From assembly GCA_002682825.1 (NCBI GenBank), contig NOKP01000018.1, positions 342,827 to 406,826 of the forward strand: a stretch of 64,000 bases of DNA, in the 5' to 3' direction. The notes beneath the pieces were generated by a model, which saw only the letters and a list, made by a program, of their open reading frames with translations, had not been told where the DNA came from and did not search any database. Origin of the DNA: Neonectria sp. B-13. Its lineage: Eukaryota > Ascomycota > Sordariomycetes > Hypocreales > Nectriaceae. A program made the position numbers and the translations under genes. Positions 1 to 10,061 of this stretch are shown here, in pieces (position 1 is the first letter of the stretch; each line of letters opens with the position of its first letter).

Positions 1-552
1 TATCTATGGCAACCATCATCTGAACTTTATTCCCAGCTTTGTGAATCCATGGTGGTAAAAAGGCCAAACGTAGTAATCCTGATTCTCACGCTGGCGGGGG
101 TTGAAAACAAGCCTCTACCTCTAAGCTAGTTCACGGCCGACGGCCGTCAGTTCTGGTCCCCGATCTCAGCTGATCCCCGAGATTTCTTATCTCCTTGCAT
201 CCAGGTTTAATCCTAGTATCAAAGATGTTCTGAGGTATTTACCACTCGTGACATATGACCAACAGCGGAAGTGGATAGCCTGCGTCAAGCCGGCAACATC
301 CCCCGGGGGGCAGGGGTAGTATTTGATAGACATGGATTCGTAGGCATGCTTACATCGCTGTTTTCAGCATGACATTTACGAAACCACTGGCTCAGGCATG
401 AGGAAAGTCTCTCCCGCAAGGCTGTTCTAATATATAGCTACCTTCTCTTCTCGAATCTTAGCGGGCAGTATAGTTTTGCCTTTGGCAGAAACACTGAGCT
501 ATTTCAAATACATCCGCTTACCCACGCATTCAGACTTCTCGGAACTTCGGCT
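1..552. other. Upstream region of the amino-acid permease gene
   Basis: No coding sequence is recognised here. Two HGATAR-type GATA-factor sites are visible: AGATAA read on the minus strand (about 186-191) and TGATAG on the plus strand (324-329). AreA/Nit-2-type GATA factors regulate many fungal amino-acid permeases, so nitrogen control of the downstream gene is plausible. The sites are short and could occur by chance. Confidence 0.35.
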
Positions 553-2353
553 ATGGATGATCATGTCCTTCATGACCTGGAGAAGGTCGACGATATCAAA
601 CGGCGCGCTGAAGAGGGCCAGGATGTGGTCAGCACTGCCGCCATTGCCGAGGATGGCAACGCAAGGATATACGCCGCTTTTGCCGAGTTGGCCCATACCA
701 AGCGAGGGCTAAAGCAACGACATATTCAGATGATTGCTCTTGCGGGAACAATTGGCACAGGCTTGTTCTTGGCTACTGGAAAGGCTCTGGCGAGGGGCGG
801 GCCATTGGGCATTTTACTCTCATACGGCATCGTCGGAATGCTCATATGCTGCGTGGTCTTTTCCGTGGCTGAAATGAGTGCTCTTGTTCCTCTTTCTGGT
901 GGAGTTGTGCGACATGCAGAATGGTTTGCTGATCCTGCTCTTTCTTTCGCGCAAGGCTGGAACAGTGTCTATGCGAATGCCATCTTGCTTCCTGCGGAAA
1001 TGGTAGCTTGTGCAGTCATCATCGACTATTGGTCCCACATCAACCACGCCGTATGGATCAGTGTTTTGGGAGGTCTTCTAATCCTTAGCAACATGTTGTT
1101 GATCAAGGTGTATGGCGAGTTGGAATTTGTCTTCGCCATGTTGAAGATTGCGTTGATTGTCGGAGTAAACATAATGGTAAGTATATCCTCCAAACTTCCA
1201 AGCTCAAACTAATTCATCCCTTCTCCCGGCGATGCCCACTAACTGTCACTCGCAGAGTCTATGCATCACTACCGGCGCAGGTCCAAATGGTGACCCGATC
1301 GGATTCCAGTTCTGGCGTCACCCTGGTCCCTTTGTCCAATACCTCGGCATCGGAGGCTCATGGGGTCAGTTCCTGGGCTTTTGGCGTGTTATGAGTAGTG
1401 CAGCTTATGCGTTCTCGAATGTTGAAAATATCTCGGTCCCGGCGGCTGAGACAGAGAATCCTCGCTGCAACATTCCCAAGGCCGCTAAACGAGTGTTCTG
1501 GAGGATCCTGATCTTCTATGTCATCACCATCTTCTTCATCGGCCTCACTGTCTCGTCAGCTGATGAGGCATTGACTTCACATTCGGGAGATGCTGGAGCC
1601 TCGCCCTTCGCGATTGCTGCAACCAATGCCGGAATTAAAGTCGTGCCCTCGATCATCAATGCTGTCGTGATAACAAGTGCGTGGAGCGCTGGCAACTCTG
1701 GTAAGTCCCCAGCTAACCGAGTCCACTACGATCGAAATTAGCTAAGTCATAATGCAGCAATGCTCGTGGGAACTCGAACTCTGTATGGTCTCGCTCAGGA
1801 GGGTCATGCGCCCAAGTTCTTCACCCACACCAACCGCTTCGGAATTCCGTGGGCTTCAGTTGCTGCAATCGGATCTTTTATGGCCTTGGGCTTCATGACT
1901 CTCTCGTCTGCGGCGTCCGTTGTATTTGACTGGCTACAGGACCTCGTCTCGGCTGCTTCTTTCGTCCACTGGATCAATATCGAGATTGTGTACCTTCGAT
2001 TTTACTACGGATGTAAGAAGCAAAACATCAGCCGCGATGATCTTCCTTGGAAAGGCCCCTTCCAGCCTTACGCAGCCTGGATCTCCTTGGTTTCGTTTAG
2101 CCTTTTGTTACTGACTGGCGGATTTACTGTCTTTATCGGCGGTAACTGGAGTGCCGAGACCTTTGTGGCATCGTACTTCAATATTCCGCTCATCTTCATA
2201 CTTTACTTTGGGTATAAATTCTGGCGAAAGACGAAGGTCGTTTCTCTTCGTGATATGCCCATTCGCGGCTTTCTCGACATTGCGAACGACAACCCAGAGG
2301 CTGTCCCGCCCCCAGCTAAGGGATGGCGAAAGTTGAACATTCTTTGGGGCTAA
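553..2353 (+). CDS. Amino-acid permease (AAT/YAT family), 554 aa
   Basis: Three exons join in phase: 553-1176, 1256-1700 and 1758-2353. The product is an integral plasma-membrane amino-acid/H+ symporter of the fungal YAT group (APC superfamily). The first transmembrane segment carries the family signature GTIGTGLF, preceded by the usual TKRGLKQRHIQ lead-in. Later landmarks are the segment with VMSSAAYAFSNVE and the late motif GNSAMLVGTRTLYGLAQ, whose ASRTLYGLA-like core is typical of fungal AAPs. Length and about 12 hydrophobic stretches fit the family's 520-600 aa. The N-terminal about 50 residues are hydrophilic and cytosolic. Both introns have GTAAGT donors. Substrate cannot be told from sequence. 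Coding GC is near 50%, lower than genes after 10 kb, as for its two next neighbours. Not closely spaced with them, so co-regulation is only a guess. Confidence 0.9.
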
Positions 2354-3921
2354 ATCGTCAAGGCCAGGGGAAGGATCCATTTCACAGGAAAGCAGCTAGA
2401 GATAATACCTTGGATCGGGTCTGGTTTTATATAGTCGCGTGTTAGTTATTGAGAGATCAAGGGTATTTACCGGTGGGGGGATTAACGGAGGCACGAAAGG
2501 TCGAATGCTAAAGACTCATATAACCCTTCCTTGGTCCCCATTCTTGACTCACAATCACACCAGTGACTATGTGTCAGCCATGTCACCCCACTTGCATTTC
2601 TCACAGGATCGTTGACACTACCCGTTTTGACGTTCATCAACTTGCTTCTTGTCCGTGATTCATCTGAGCTGATTTGCACTACAAAGGGGCCAATACCTTG
2701 TGTGAGGAGTTGATCTTGTCCAAATGTCGCAAGGGACTCTGGTATGATTAAGAGGCTTATGCGGGAAGGAAATTAGTAGAGTGTATTTCAGAATTCATAC
2801 ATATACCAATCACAACTCTCGATTCCTAGTTGAGCTGCTAAGCTCGCGATCCCGACCCCTGACGAGATCTCAATCCCGTTTGACATACGATGGCTTTATC
2901 CTCGTTGGCAACGAAACAAATTCGGGGTTCATAGTGTTGATTTATAATTGGGTAATTCCTCTGTATTCATCGTAAGTGTCTGTAATCAGCTACTCTAGAT
3001 CCAAGACCCCGCTGGGTGTCCCTTCGTGGATGGCCGGGCATCCTTGTTGCCTTACATATCAGGTGTGGAACGGGATGTCGGTATGTCGGTATGTCGGTAT
3101 GTAACCTCCGACAACCCTTTTTACTAACACCTAGGGTAGCTCTGTAATGAAGTCTGGACGGAAATAGGAGACTTGGGAATGTCCGGCACGTGATTCCATC
3201 AGCGTTGGAAGCTGGAGCCCACGGCAATCTCGTCGCAAATGCCGAGAAACACAAAGCTCAGAGCTCCCAATCTCTGGTGTGGGCTAGGTACCCAGTATCG
3301 TTCAGCCCTTGTATGTTTTCATCCCCAGACTGTACTCGTGGGTCGCCCGCTTCGATACTCCCGACACCATCGGGTAGGGATAGGATTACTCTCTCTAAGT
3401 TAGGAGACAACGTGGATGTTGCTGCCGTCAGACGTTCCAGCGCCTTATTCAGCCCGCACTCAATCCGAAACCAAGTAGCTGTTCGCTGTACCTTCCAATA
3501 GCCTTCCCTTTGAACGTGACAGCCATCAGTGGTGCTAAGAACACCCGTACCAACACACTATTCTTGAATGAAATCCAACGAAAGATTTTCTAAACATCAA
3601 CCTCGTCACTGTGGAACAAAATGTTCACTGTCGATTTACCGTATCCCACCGGACAGGTCATAGTTCGTAAAGTGGGGTCATCGAATGCCCTTGACGGAGT
3701 TAGCATAAGTGCGGACCGGTCACCAGGATCGATTGCTACCAGCGGTCCGGGACTCAAAAATAAGCTTAATTCCGTCGTACAAGATGCTTCTTTGACTCGC
3801 AAGTCGGTGCTTCAAAGAGGCCCATTTCCGTGTCATCGGCTTCAGGCCAGTCACTATATAATAGTCGTACATGTCACCTCCAAAACCTTGAAGCCTCCCA
3901 ACCATCCCAACCGTATCAATC
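2354..3921. other. Intergenic region, permease to SDR
   Basis: About 1.6 kb without a supportable gene. Open frames here are short and lack recognisable domains. It contains the 8-bp tandem repeat listed at 3075-3102. Confidence 0.6.
3075..3102. repeat. 8-bp tandem repeat, ATGTCGGT x3.5
   Basis: Three perfect copies of ATGTCGGT (3075-3082, 3083-3090, 3091-3098) are followed by a partial fourth copy. Intergenic, with no evident function. Confidence 0.9.
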
Positions 3922-5004
3922 ATGTCCTCCAAACTCGAGAAGAATGTGGTATGGGAACAGAGCGTCCTCGGTTTTCTATACAAGCAACTTTGGGTCAGCC
4001 CCAAGCCTACTCCATCAACCATTTCACTGGCAGGCAAGACCGCCATCATTACCGGCGCCAATGGAGGGCTTGGCTTCGAGGCCGGAGCGCAACTTCTCCA
4101 GCTAGGTCTATCGCGACTTATCTTGGCTGTTCGTTCGCAGGCAAAGGGTGATGCCGCGGCCCAGCAGCTCAAAGGAAGATTCCCCAACGCAGAGATCAAT
4201 GTCTCGATCTTAGACATGGCCGACTACGACTCCATCATCGCATTTACGAAGCGCTGCCGAGACCTAGATCGAATTGATTACGCAATCCTAAACGCCGGGC
4301 TGCAGAGTGCTAAGTGGGAGCGGAACGAAAAGACGGGCCACGAGGCCATGTTCCAAGTCAACTACCTCTCGACTGTATTTCTGTTGCTGCTGCTGGCATC
4401 AATCATGAAAGACAAGAAGCATCGCGGCGAAGCAAGCGAACCCCCAGTTATATCCGCTGTAGGCTCCGATACCATGTACTTCAGCAAGTTCGAGGCTACT
4501 GGTCCAGTTTTCCCTCGCATGGATAATCACAAGTCATTCAGCAAGTTACCACACTATTCGGACTCGAAGCTGTTGCTTATGATGTTCGTTTCTCGGCTGG
4601 CTGAGAAAACAAACCCGGACGATGTGGTCATCAACGTCTCCAACCCCGGCATGACAGCTGGAACGAGCCTAGGACGGGAGGAGAACCCCGGGTTTGCAGC
4701 TCGCCGCGTCTTTCCGTTGGTGGCAAAGGCGCTAGGGAGGACTGTACCAGCCGGAGCCAGTGTATATGTGCATGCGCTGGTCGTCGAAGGGCAGAAGAGC
4801 CACGGAAGCTTTGTCAGTGAGTGGGCCATCAAGCCGTAAGTTCGCACTCTATGTCGCCCTCATGAAGCGAAATGTTCCTGACATGCTACTAGATATGCTG
4901 GGCTCTTTTATAAGAAAGAGGGTCGAGATTTGATTGAAAGGCTTTGGCAAGAGACTATGGAGGAGCTGCGATTTGCGTCGAACCTTGGTATTGACATTAT
5001 TTAA
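3922..5004 (+). CDS. Short-chain dehydrogenase/reductase, 341 aa
   Basis: Two exons, 3922-4835 and 4893-5004, join in phase across a 57-nt intron with a GTAAGT donor. The protein is a classical NAD(P)(H)-dependent Rossmann oxidoreductase. The cofactor-binding motif TGANGGLG lies at residues 44-51, the structural NAG motif at 124-126 and the catalytic YxxxK motif (YSDSK) at 212-216. The arginine in LAVRS after beta-2 suggests NADP(H) preference, but that is inference. There is no signal peptide. The layout (about 40-residue leader, then the Rossmann fold) matches fungal SDRs often annotated as retinol dehydrogenase- or WW-oxidoreductase-like. Substrate is unknown. Neighbours are a permease and a GNAT enzyme, so a small catabolic or modification group is possible but unproven. 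Confidence 0.9.
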
Positions 5005-5594
5005 CTGTTGCAGTGAAGGTTTTCACGCCGGGCATAGATTTGAAACAGCCAAGGACAAGGAGATTTGTGCGATGTAATTATGGCACAGAAGAGGAAAGGG
5101 GAAGTGTTGAGTCTCATGTGTTGTAGAGCGATATCTCTCTTGACTGCAATGAATCTAACTCATTAATCTCTGTTTACAAACCATGCTTAATCTAAGCATA
5201 TATGAACTTTTAACTTCATACAAACCCAGCTCACAAGCCTGATAGACAACAAGGGCTAGCATAAAGCCTAAGTAGGCGAAGTTAAGTGCTCGCGGCCTAC
5301 TACAGGCCGCTGACATAATCATTACTACATAACAGCTGCTACCTACATCAATGTAACCTTAAAGCGCTTCATCTGTAATCTAGTGCTTCCAGTGTCAAAT
5401 CATGGATGGGATTGAATCAACTATCGAATAATAGGCTGCAAAATAAGACAGTACCCAGGCGCTATGCTTATACCGGGGCAATGTCTACAGTCTTTAAGAG
5501 CAACTGAGCTAAAGAGTTAGGAATCTCTCGCTCGACTCTGTCAAACCATTACTCGTATTCAACCCACCACACCGACACTAGTGCATTCCAAATC
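5005..5594. other. Intergenic region with a short perfect inverted repeat
   Basis: About 590 nt with no gene seen. Within it, GCGGCCT (5292-5298) and AGGCCGC (5304-5310) form a 7-bp perfect stem around a 5-nt loop. The stretch could be a decayed mobile-element remnant, but nothing identifies one. Confidence 0.5.
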
Positions 5595-6293
5595 ATGACT
5601 CTCAGTCTACGTGAAGCAACGCAACAAGATGTTGCTGCCATTGCTCGTATCTCCGCCGCTGCGTTTCATCCCACAACAGACGCGATAACTCGACAACTGT
5701 TCCCATTGGGTTTAAAGCCGGAAGATGTTCAGGATGGTGAAGCAGCATATCACTGGCGTGCAGCACGGAAGTCGAACAGCATGCAATCCAAGCGAACAGC
5801 CATGATTGTTGCCGTGGATGATAGCTTGAATGGGGACGTTGTGGGCTTTGCGCTTTGGGAATCCCCAGCCAACACGGAAAACGCAGTAGAGGCCGCGCAC
5901 AAAGAGCCAGAACCTCCTGCGGCACTAGATAAGGCAGCATTCGCAGAAATGAAATCCATTGTGTCTGCAGATGCGACAGAGACCTTTGGAGAGCGAGGAA
6001 TGAGAGACGTCTGGCGTTGGTGTTCAACACATTCCTTGGAATTAGGGGACTTGCTAATAACAGACGCAGATCTGGACTATATCGGCATTGAGCCTAAACA
6101 CCAACGGAGGGGTATTGGGAGGATGCTGTTAGAATGGGGTATAAAGCATGCAGAAAAGGACGACAGGGAGTGTTATCTAGTCGCAACCCCCGCCGGCCGT
6201 CCCCTTTATTTGGCACATGGGTTTGAAGATGTCAGAACGCTGCAGATCTTTGGTGTTCCACACTATTCAATGATTCTTAGACGACGGGAGTAG
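5595..6293 (+). CDS. GNAT-family N-acetyltransferase, 232 aa
   Basis: Intronless ORF starting at the first ATG (MTLSLREATQQDV), the usual N-terminus of GNAT proteins, where beta-1 enters with a REAT-like motif. The acetyl-CoA pyrophosphate-binding loop (motif A, Q/RxxGxG/A) is present as QRRGIG near residues 170-175, after the beta-4 strand LDYIGIEP. The C-terminal half (YLVATPAGRPLYLAHGFEDV) matches motif B of fungal GNATs related to puromycin-N-acetyltransferase-like enzymes. It should transfer an acetyl group from acetyl-CoA to an amine in the cytosol; the acceptor is unknown. No targeting signal is seen. Confidence 0.88.
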   Translation: MTLSLREATQQDVAAIARISAAAFHPTTDAITRQLFPLGLKPEDVQDGEAAYHWRAARKSNSMQSKRTAMIVAVDDSLNGDVVGFALWESPANTENAVEAAHKEPEPPAALDKAAFAEMKSIVSADATETFGERGMRDVWRWCSTHSLELGDLLITDADLDYIGIEPKHQRRGIGRMLLEWGIKHAEKDDRECYLVATPAGRPLYLAHGFEDVRTLQIFGVPHYSMILRRRE

Positions 6294-6740
6294 GAGGTAT
6301 GATTAGACCAGGAGAGTTTAGATGGTTCATTATAAATTTAGAGGGTAGTGCGTAGAACCTATGACATATTTACTATGCTTGCCTAGTTCTATACAGTCTA
6401 GATACAAAGGTGAGAGGAAAAAGGATCAGTGCTAGGATGGTCAGTCGTATAACGTTTTGGGTTTTAGAATTGGCACGACGAGCCCCAGTCAGTTGCAAAT
6501 AAGCAGCTATTGAATAGATCGTTGCCTCCAGCTATCTTCCGTACTCCTCCAGGGTAGGCAGCAAGTGCACATGGTCTCCTCAAGTACAGTCTGATCGTCA
6601 GATGGATGCGAGCTGGAAGATTTATGGTGCCTGATGAAGCAAATGAATTTTCATAGAGCCGTGGAAGAGGACAGCACAAGGCGCGGCCACAATGGCAACC
6701 CATCGCTACTGGACAAGTGGGTTTATGACATTTATTGGAC

Positions 6741-7619
6741 CTTCTAGCATATATCAGGACTCCGACAGCTACAGACAAGATCCATGAGTTCTTGGAAGAG
6801 TTCTCTAGGTGCCGTGATGGGTGGGATTTTCTGAAAGATTGTGCCCTTGGCATTATCAACGATGCCCTAATGAAACATGACATCATGGCTCTAGTGACTG
6901 GCCGGTAAAGAGCACCAATTCACTACAAAGAAGCTGAGTAAGAGACACTTCACCGAGAACTACGTCGATAGAGATGCTATCCTAAACGATCAACTCGACT
7001 TTGTCGGTTTTCAAATTTCATTCTACTTCCCCGATCAGACAGCATAACTCATTCAGATCTTGAAAAAGGTGTTTGAACATGACTCAAGCCGGTTGTTCGA
7101 GTGAGACTGGAATCGGACAGGCCTCAAAGCTATGAGAAGCGGTTTGGAGAACACGCCGCTGAGTACATATGGGTTCACTTGACCCTTGACGATCAAAAGG
7201 AACTCATTAGATAGAAGATACTTACGGGGAGATACATCACCCCGAGGTTCGAGATTCAACTTCTTTCGGTGCTGACGGATGCTTGGGTGGGTATCAGTCA
7301 TGACCTGAAGTACAAATTGCTTGCTGGTTCTTTGACCGACACAGAGTTCAAGCTTCTTGATGTAGTCAAGGAACAGGTCGAAGCAAACGAAATCTGCTGG
7401 GGGTTCTGCATCAGGTTCACGAGAAACGCCTTATCACCGACCGACGGCCAATATCATCTCAAGACGTTTTCAACTGAAAACTACAGTACCGAAGGAACTG
7501 CGCCGAGGACCTTGGGTACAGTTGAAACTGGCAGCTCTGCCCGCCCTGCAGAATCAAGTCAGCGTATGACAGAATTTGTCGAGAAAGACACAATCACAGG
7601 AAGCACTGGGCTTTGTTAA
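6741..7619 (+). pseudogene. Decayed RelA/SpoT-domain (ppGpp synthetase-like) gene
   Basis: Three segments in two frames together resemble the RelA/SpoT nucleotidyltransferase domain. Segment 1 (6741-6908) reads KIHEFLEEFSRC...DIMALVTGR, matching the start of the fold. Segment 2 (about 6901-7104, +1 frame) carries ILNDQLDFVGFQISFYFPD, matching the family's D-LVGxRIxxYFPxD core. Segment 3 (about 7131-7619, original frame) carries FEIQLLSVLTDAW and SHDLKYK, matching the FEIQxRT...W...EHDLxYK motif. In-frame stops lie at 7045, 7102 and 7212, and two frameshifts separate the segments. The gaps (about 20-30 nt) are too short for introns. Fungal RelA/SpoT-domain proteins are known but uncommon. Not expected to make an active enzyme. 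Confidence 0.75.
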
Positions 7620-7961
7620 CTTTGGGCAGTAAATAGGCGATATCAGCAAGAACATATTCTGTGGGCCATGGGTCTGGTTTCAAATTTGAGATTCTGCGTT
7701 GTGTTGGGGTGGGCTGAGACTATGGTTCTAGCCGAACCATTTTCAACAATTGGTCCAACTGGCCTGGAATTAAATGGGGGCTTTTGAGTAATAATCAGGC
7801 CAGGAATATAACATAATCACTATTTTGAGTGATGAATTTGACGGTATAAAATCTCGTCTAATTGCCAATTTTCAATGTGATGCAATTAATCTAGTGGCCT
7901 CTTTGGTGAGCCTATTAGAATAGCAAGTACTTCTTACTCTCGGCACGCGCTGCACTTCTAT
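7620..7961. other. Intergenic stretch, pseudogene to histidine phosphatase
   Basis: About 340 nt of relatively AT-rich sequence. Nothing recognisable. Confidence 0.5.
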
Positions 7962-8577
7962 CTAATCAAGACCGGGGCAGTTTTCAGATGTGGTGGACGT
8001 AATCTCAGTGTAGGGATATGGGTCCGTCCAAATGATGTCGTAACTGTCATCTGGGTAGTTGTCCTCGTCATCAGCACCGAGTTCCTCCACAAGATTGTTC
8101 AGGCGCTTATGTTCCCAGCTAGAGTCGACGTTAGCGGTCATGATTTCCAACTCGGAGGCCTGAACACACCATATAAGAATATTGCCACTTCCAGAATAGT
8201 CCTTCACGGCATCTGCGACGCATTCGCTATCGTCCCGATCACATGACGTGTCTACGGCAAGGCCAAGGTCCGTAGCAAGGGGTAAGACGGTGTCGTAAGG
8301 CCGTTTCCTTGATCCATCTAGTGGACAAGTGTCGTCAGATACAGCCAACGGATTGCAAACTCAAGAAATACTGACCGGATTTGTACTTCTGCGCCATGAT
8401 GTACTCGATGTTGTATTGGGAGCTTGCACCAAACACGCTGCGGAGACATTGCGCGCGCTGCTCCCCTTGCGCACTCAGTCCGTTACCCTCATCGGGCTTC
8501 TCCCCATGACGAATAAAGTAGACAGTCGGGGAGCAAGCGGCGAGCGAAGCAAAGAATAAGAGTGCGGTCGGTTTCAT
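7962..8577 (-). CDS. Small secreted histidine-phosphatase-superfamily protein, 185 aa
   Basis: Two exons on the minus strand, 8376-8577 and 7962-8317, join in phase across a 58-nt intron (GTCAGT donor, CACTAG acceptor). The start is the ATG at 8577, which gives MKPTALLFFASLAACSP, a plausible signal peptide; the frame extends further upstream only through a GTG codon. Directly after it comes the phosphoglycerate-mutase/acid-phosphatase signature YFIRHGEKP, with the catalytic RHG histidine at about residue 24. The C-terminal half has the acidic regions and the WCVQASELEIM strand of short fungal PGM-like proteins. The second histidine of the usual core is not obvious, so catalysis is uncertain. 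Function is probably extracellular or secretory phosphatase-like. Confidence 0.82.
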
Positions 8578-8660
8578 TTTGATGGAAGCCACAGAGATGA
8601 AAACTCGGTGGGAAAGACAACTTCTCCTTTCTTCGCAGTTGTCAACTTGGGCTTCAAGGC

Positions 8661-8666
8661 TTTATA
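8661..8666 (-). promoter_or_regulatory. TATA box of the histidine phosphatase gene
   Basis: The minus strand reads TATAAA about 85 nt upstream of the ATG at 8577, a reasonable core-promoter distance for fungi. Confidence 0.45.
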
Positions 8667-9230
8667 GACAGCTGATTCGGCAGCATTGCCGAGCAATTCG
8701 GTTGCGACGGCACGGGACGGAGGATCAGGGACGTCGATCTTTCAATTGATGTAGTTGGGAGGCCATCTTTAGTCGACAGCGCGTAGAACCATCCTAGCTT
8801 TGATGCACACTGTTGGCGCACGTGCATATTTCGCGCGAGATGACTTGCTCAAGAATGCCCCCAACATCGCATTTGTCCATATTGAGACACCGAAGCCGGT
8901 ATGCAAGGAATGAGGGCAACTAGAGAACCACTGCTGGCTTTGCACATCCCACAGGCGTGAGCGCAAATCGGGCGGTTCCCCATATTAGCAGGACGTTGCA
9001 TAATGTGAATTTGGAGAGGCGGTGTGTTTGTAGGCACACGTCGATAATTAGTCGATAGCCTGGCTAAGTGTGAACGGGTTGACAAGAGTGCTTTGGGGTC
9101 TCAGATCCAGCTATCGCGATAATAAACATACATACATATATATATATGCAGTCGCATGTCATATCCGCATACTTGGCACATCGATCGGTCTGGCCAAGGA
9201 AAACTTGCTCTCCTGGAGACCGTTGTCATT

Positions 9231-9244
9231 CTAACCCTAACCCT
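9231..9244. repeat. Interstitial telomere-like repeat (CCCTAA)n
   Basis: CTAACCCTAACCCT is two and a third copies of the fungal telomere unit TTAGGG read on the opposite strand. It is too short to be a telomere. It sits between the lower-GC accessory-like block and the GC-rich core genes. Confidence 0.6.
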
Positions 9245-9983
9245 GAGCGAGACATCTCAAGTTTGGCCTGGTTCGAGTCCTAACTTCACTATGCCAGACT
9301 GCAGTCAACAGGGCCAACATTGACTCGGTTCAATGCCAGACTAACAATTATAGTACACGCATTTTAGTCGCCCGTTCTGAAATGTTACAGTCCAACCAGG
9401 CACTGCAGGAGCGCAGGCCGTTCGTTGGTCAAAGTGCAGGCAACCCAACTAGGCGCCATTAATAATGCTGACAGACCAAGGGACTGCCAAAAAGATAGAC
9501 TAAAAGCCGGGAGGGTAAGTTAGCCTTTGTAAGACACACCAACAACCCGCGGCGGAGCCAGGGCGGCCGCCTGGGTGGGAACAGAACACAGCTAGGTGAA
9601 AACCTTAGGCGTTAAGCATGATTGCATCGACACTTGTCCATGCATCCGGAAGGCTGCCGTGGAGCTCAGGGTGCAACGCAATCTACCTTTAAGCTGTTGG
9701 CGGCGATGGTGGCTCCGATTAGGCTGTGGGAGGTGGGTTGCAATGCCTTGCAGGGCTGGAGAAGCGCGTCTCAAGTCACCTCGATCCGGCATGGATTGGC
9801 GGCATCTCGCTTACTCGTATGGACATAAGAGATGCCCAAGGGTTGGTAATTGTCCAGTCAGCCACCAGCGCCGTAGTAGCTGGCGTAGCTTGAGCTCGTA
9901 ACCCGGAGCTAGAGCAGGTGGAAATGCAAACCGAAAAAAACACCCTTCCCCGAATAGACCAACCTCGTCCTACTAAAGCTCAA

Positions 9984-10061
9984 ATGGCGACCGCGTCCCC
10001 CTCATTGCCAAGTTTGCGCTTGCACCTCTCGCTGTGTCGGCCAAGTCCATCGCCAAGATGA
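9984..10061 (+). promoter_or_regulatory. 25-codon upstream ORF overlapping the LtrA start codon
   Basis: An ATG at 9984 opens a 25-codon frame ending in TGA at 10059-10061. The stop overlaps the main ATG (10058-10060) as ATGA, and the frame differs from that of the main ORF. If the transcript starts upstream of 9984, this would favour termination-reinitiation control. The transcription start is not visible from sequence. Confidence 0.5.

Larger units (their letters stand above)
8578..9983. other. Intergenic region at the composition boundary
   Basis: About 1.4 kb without a supportable gene between the divergent histidine phosphatase and LtrA genes. It holds a short TA microsatellite near 9137-9148 and the telomere-like repeat at 9231-9244. 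Base composition becomes more GC-rich beyond about 9.5 kb. Confidence 0.5.

Noticed and set aside
6464..6886. 140-codon minus-strand frame across the RelA/SpoT relic
   Set aside because: No domain; it is antisense to the first pseudogene segment.
8578..8592. GTG-initiated N-terminal extension of the histidine phosphatase
   Set aside because: Fungi start at ATG; the ATG at 8577 gives a clean signal peptide.
9269..9280. GGTTCGAGTCC, a tRNA B-box match
   Set aside because: The flanking bases (CCTGG and CCTAA) cannot form a T-arm stem, and no A box or acceptor stem is present.
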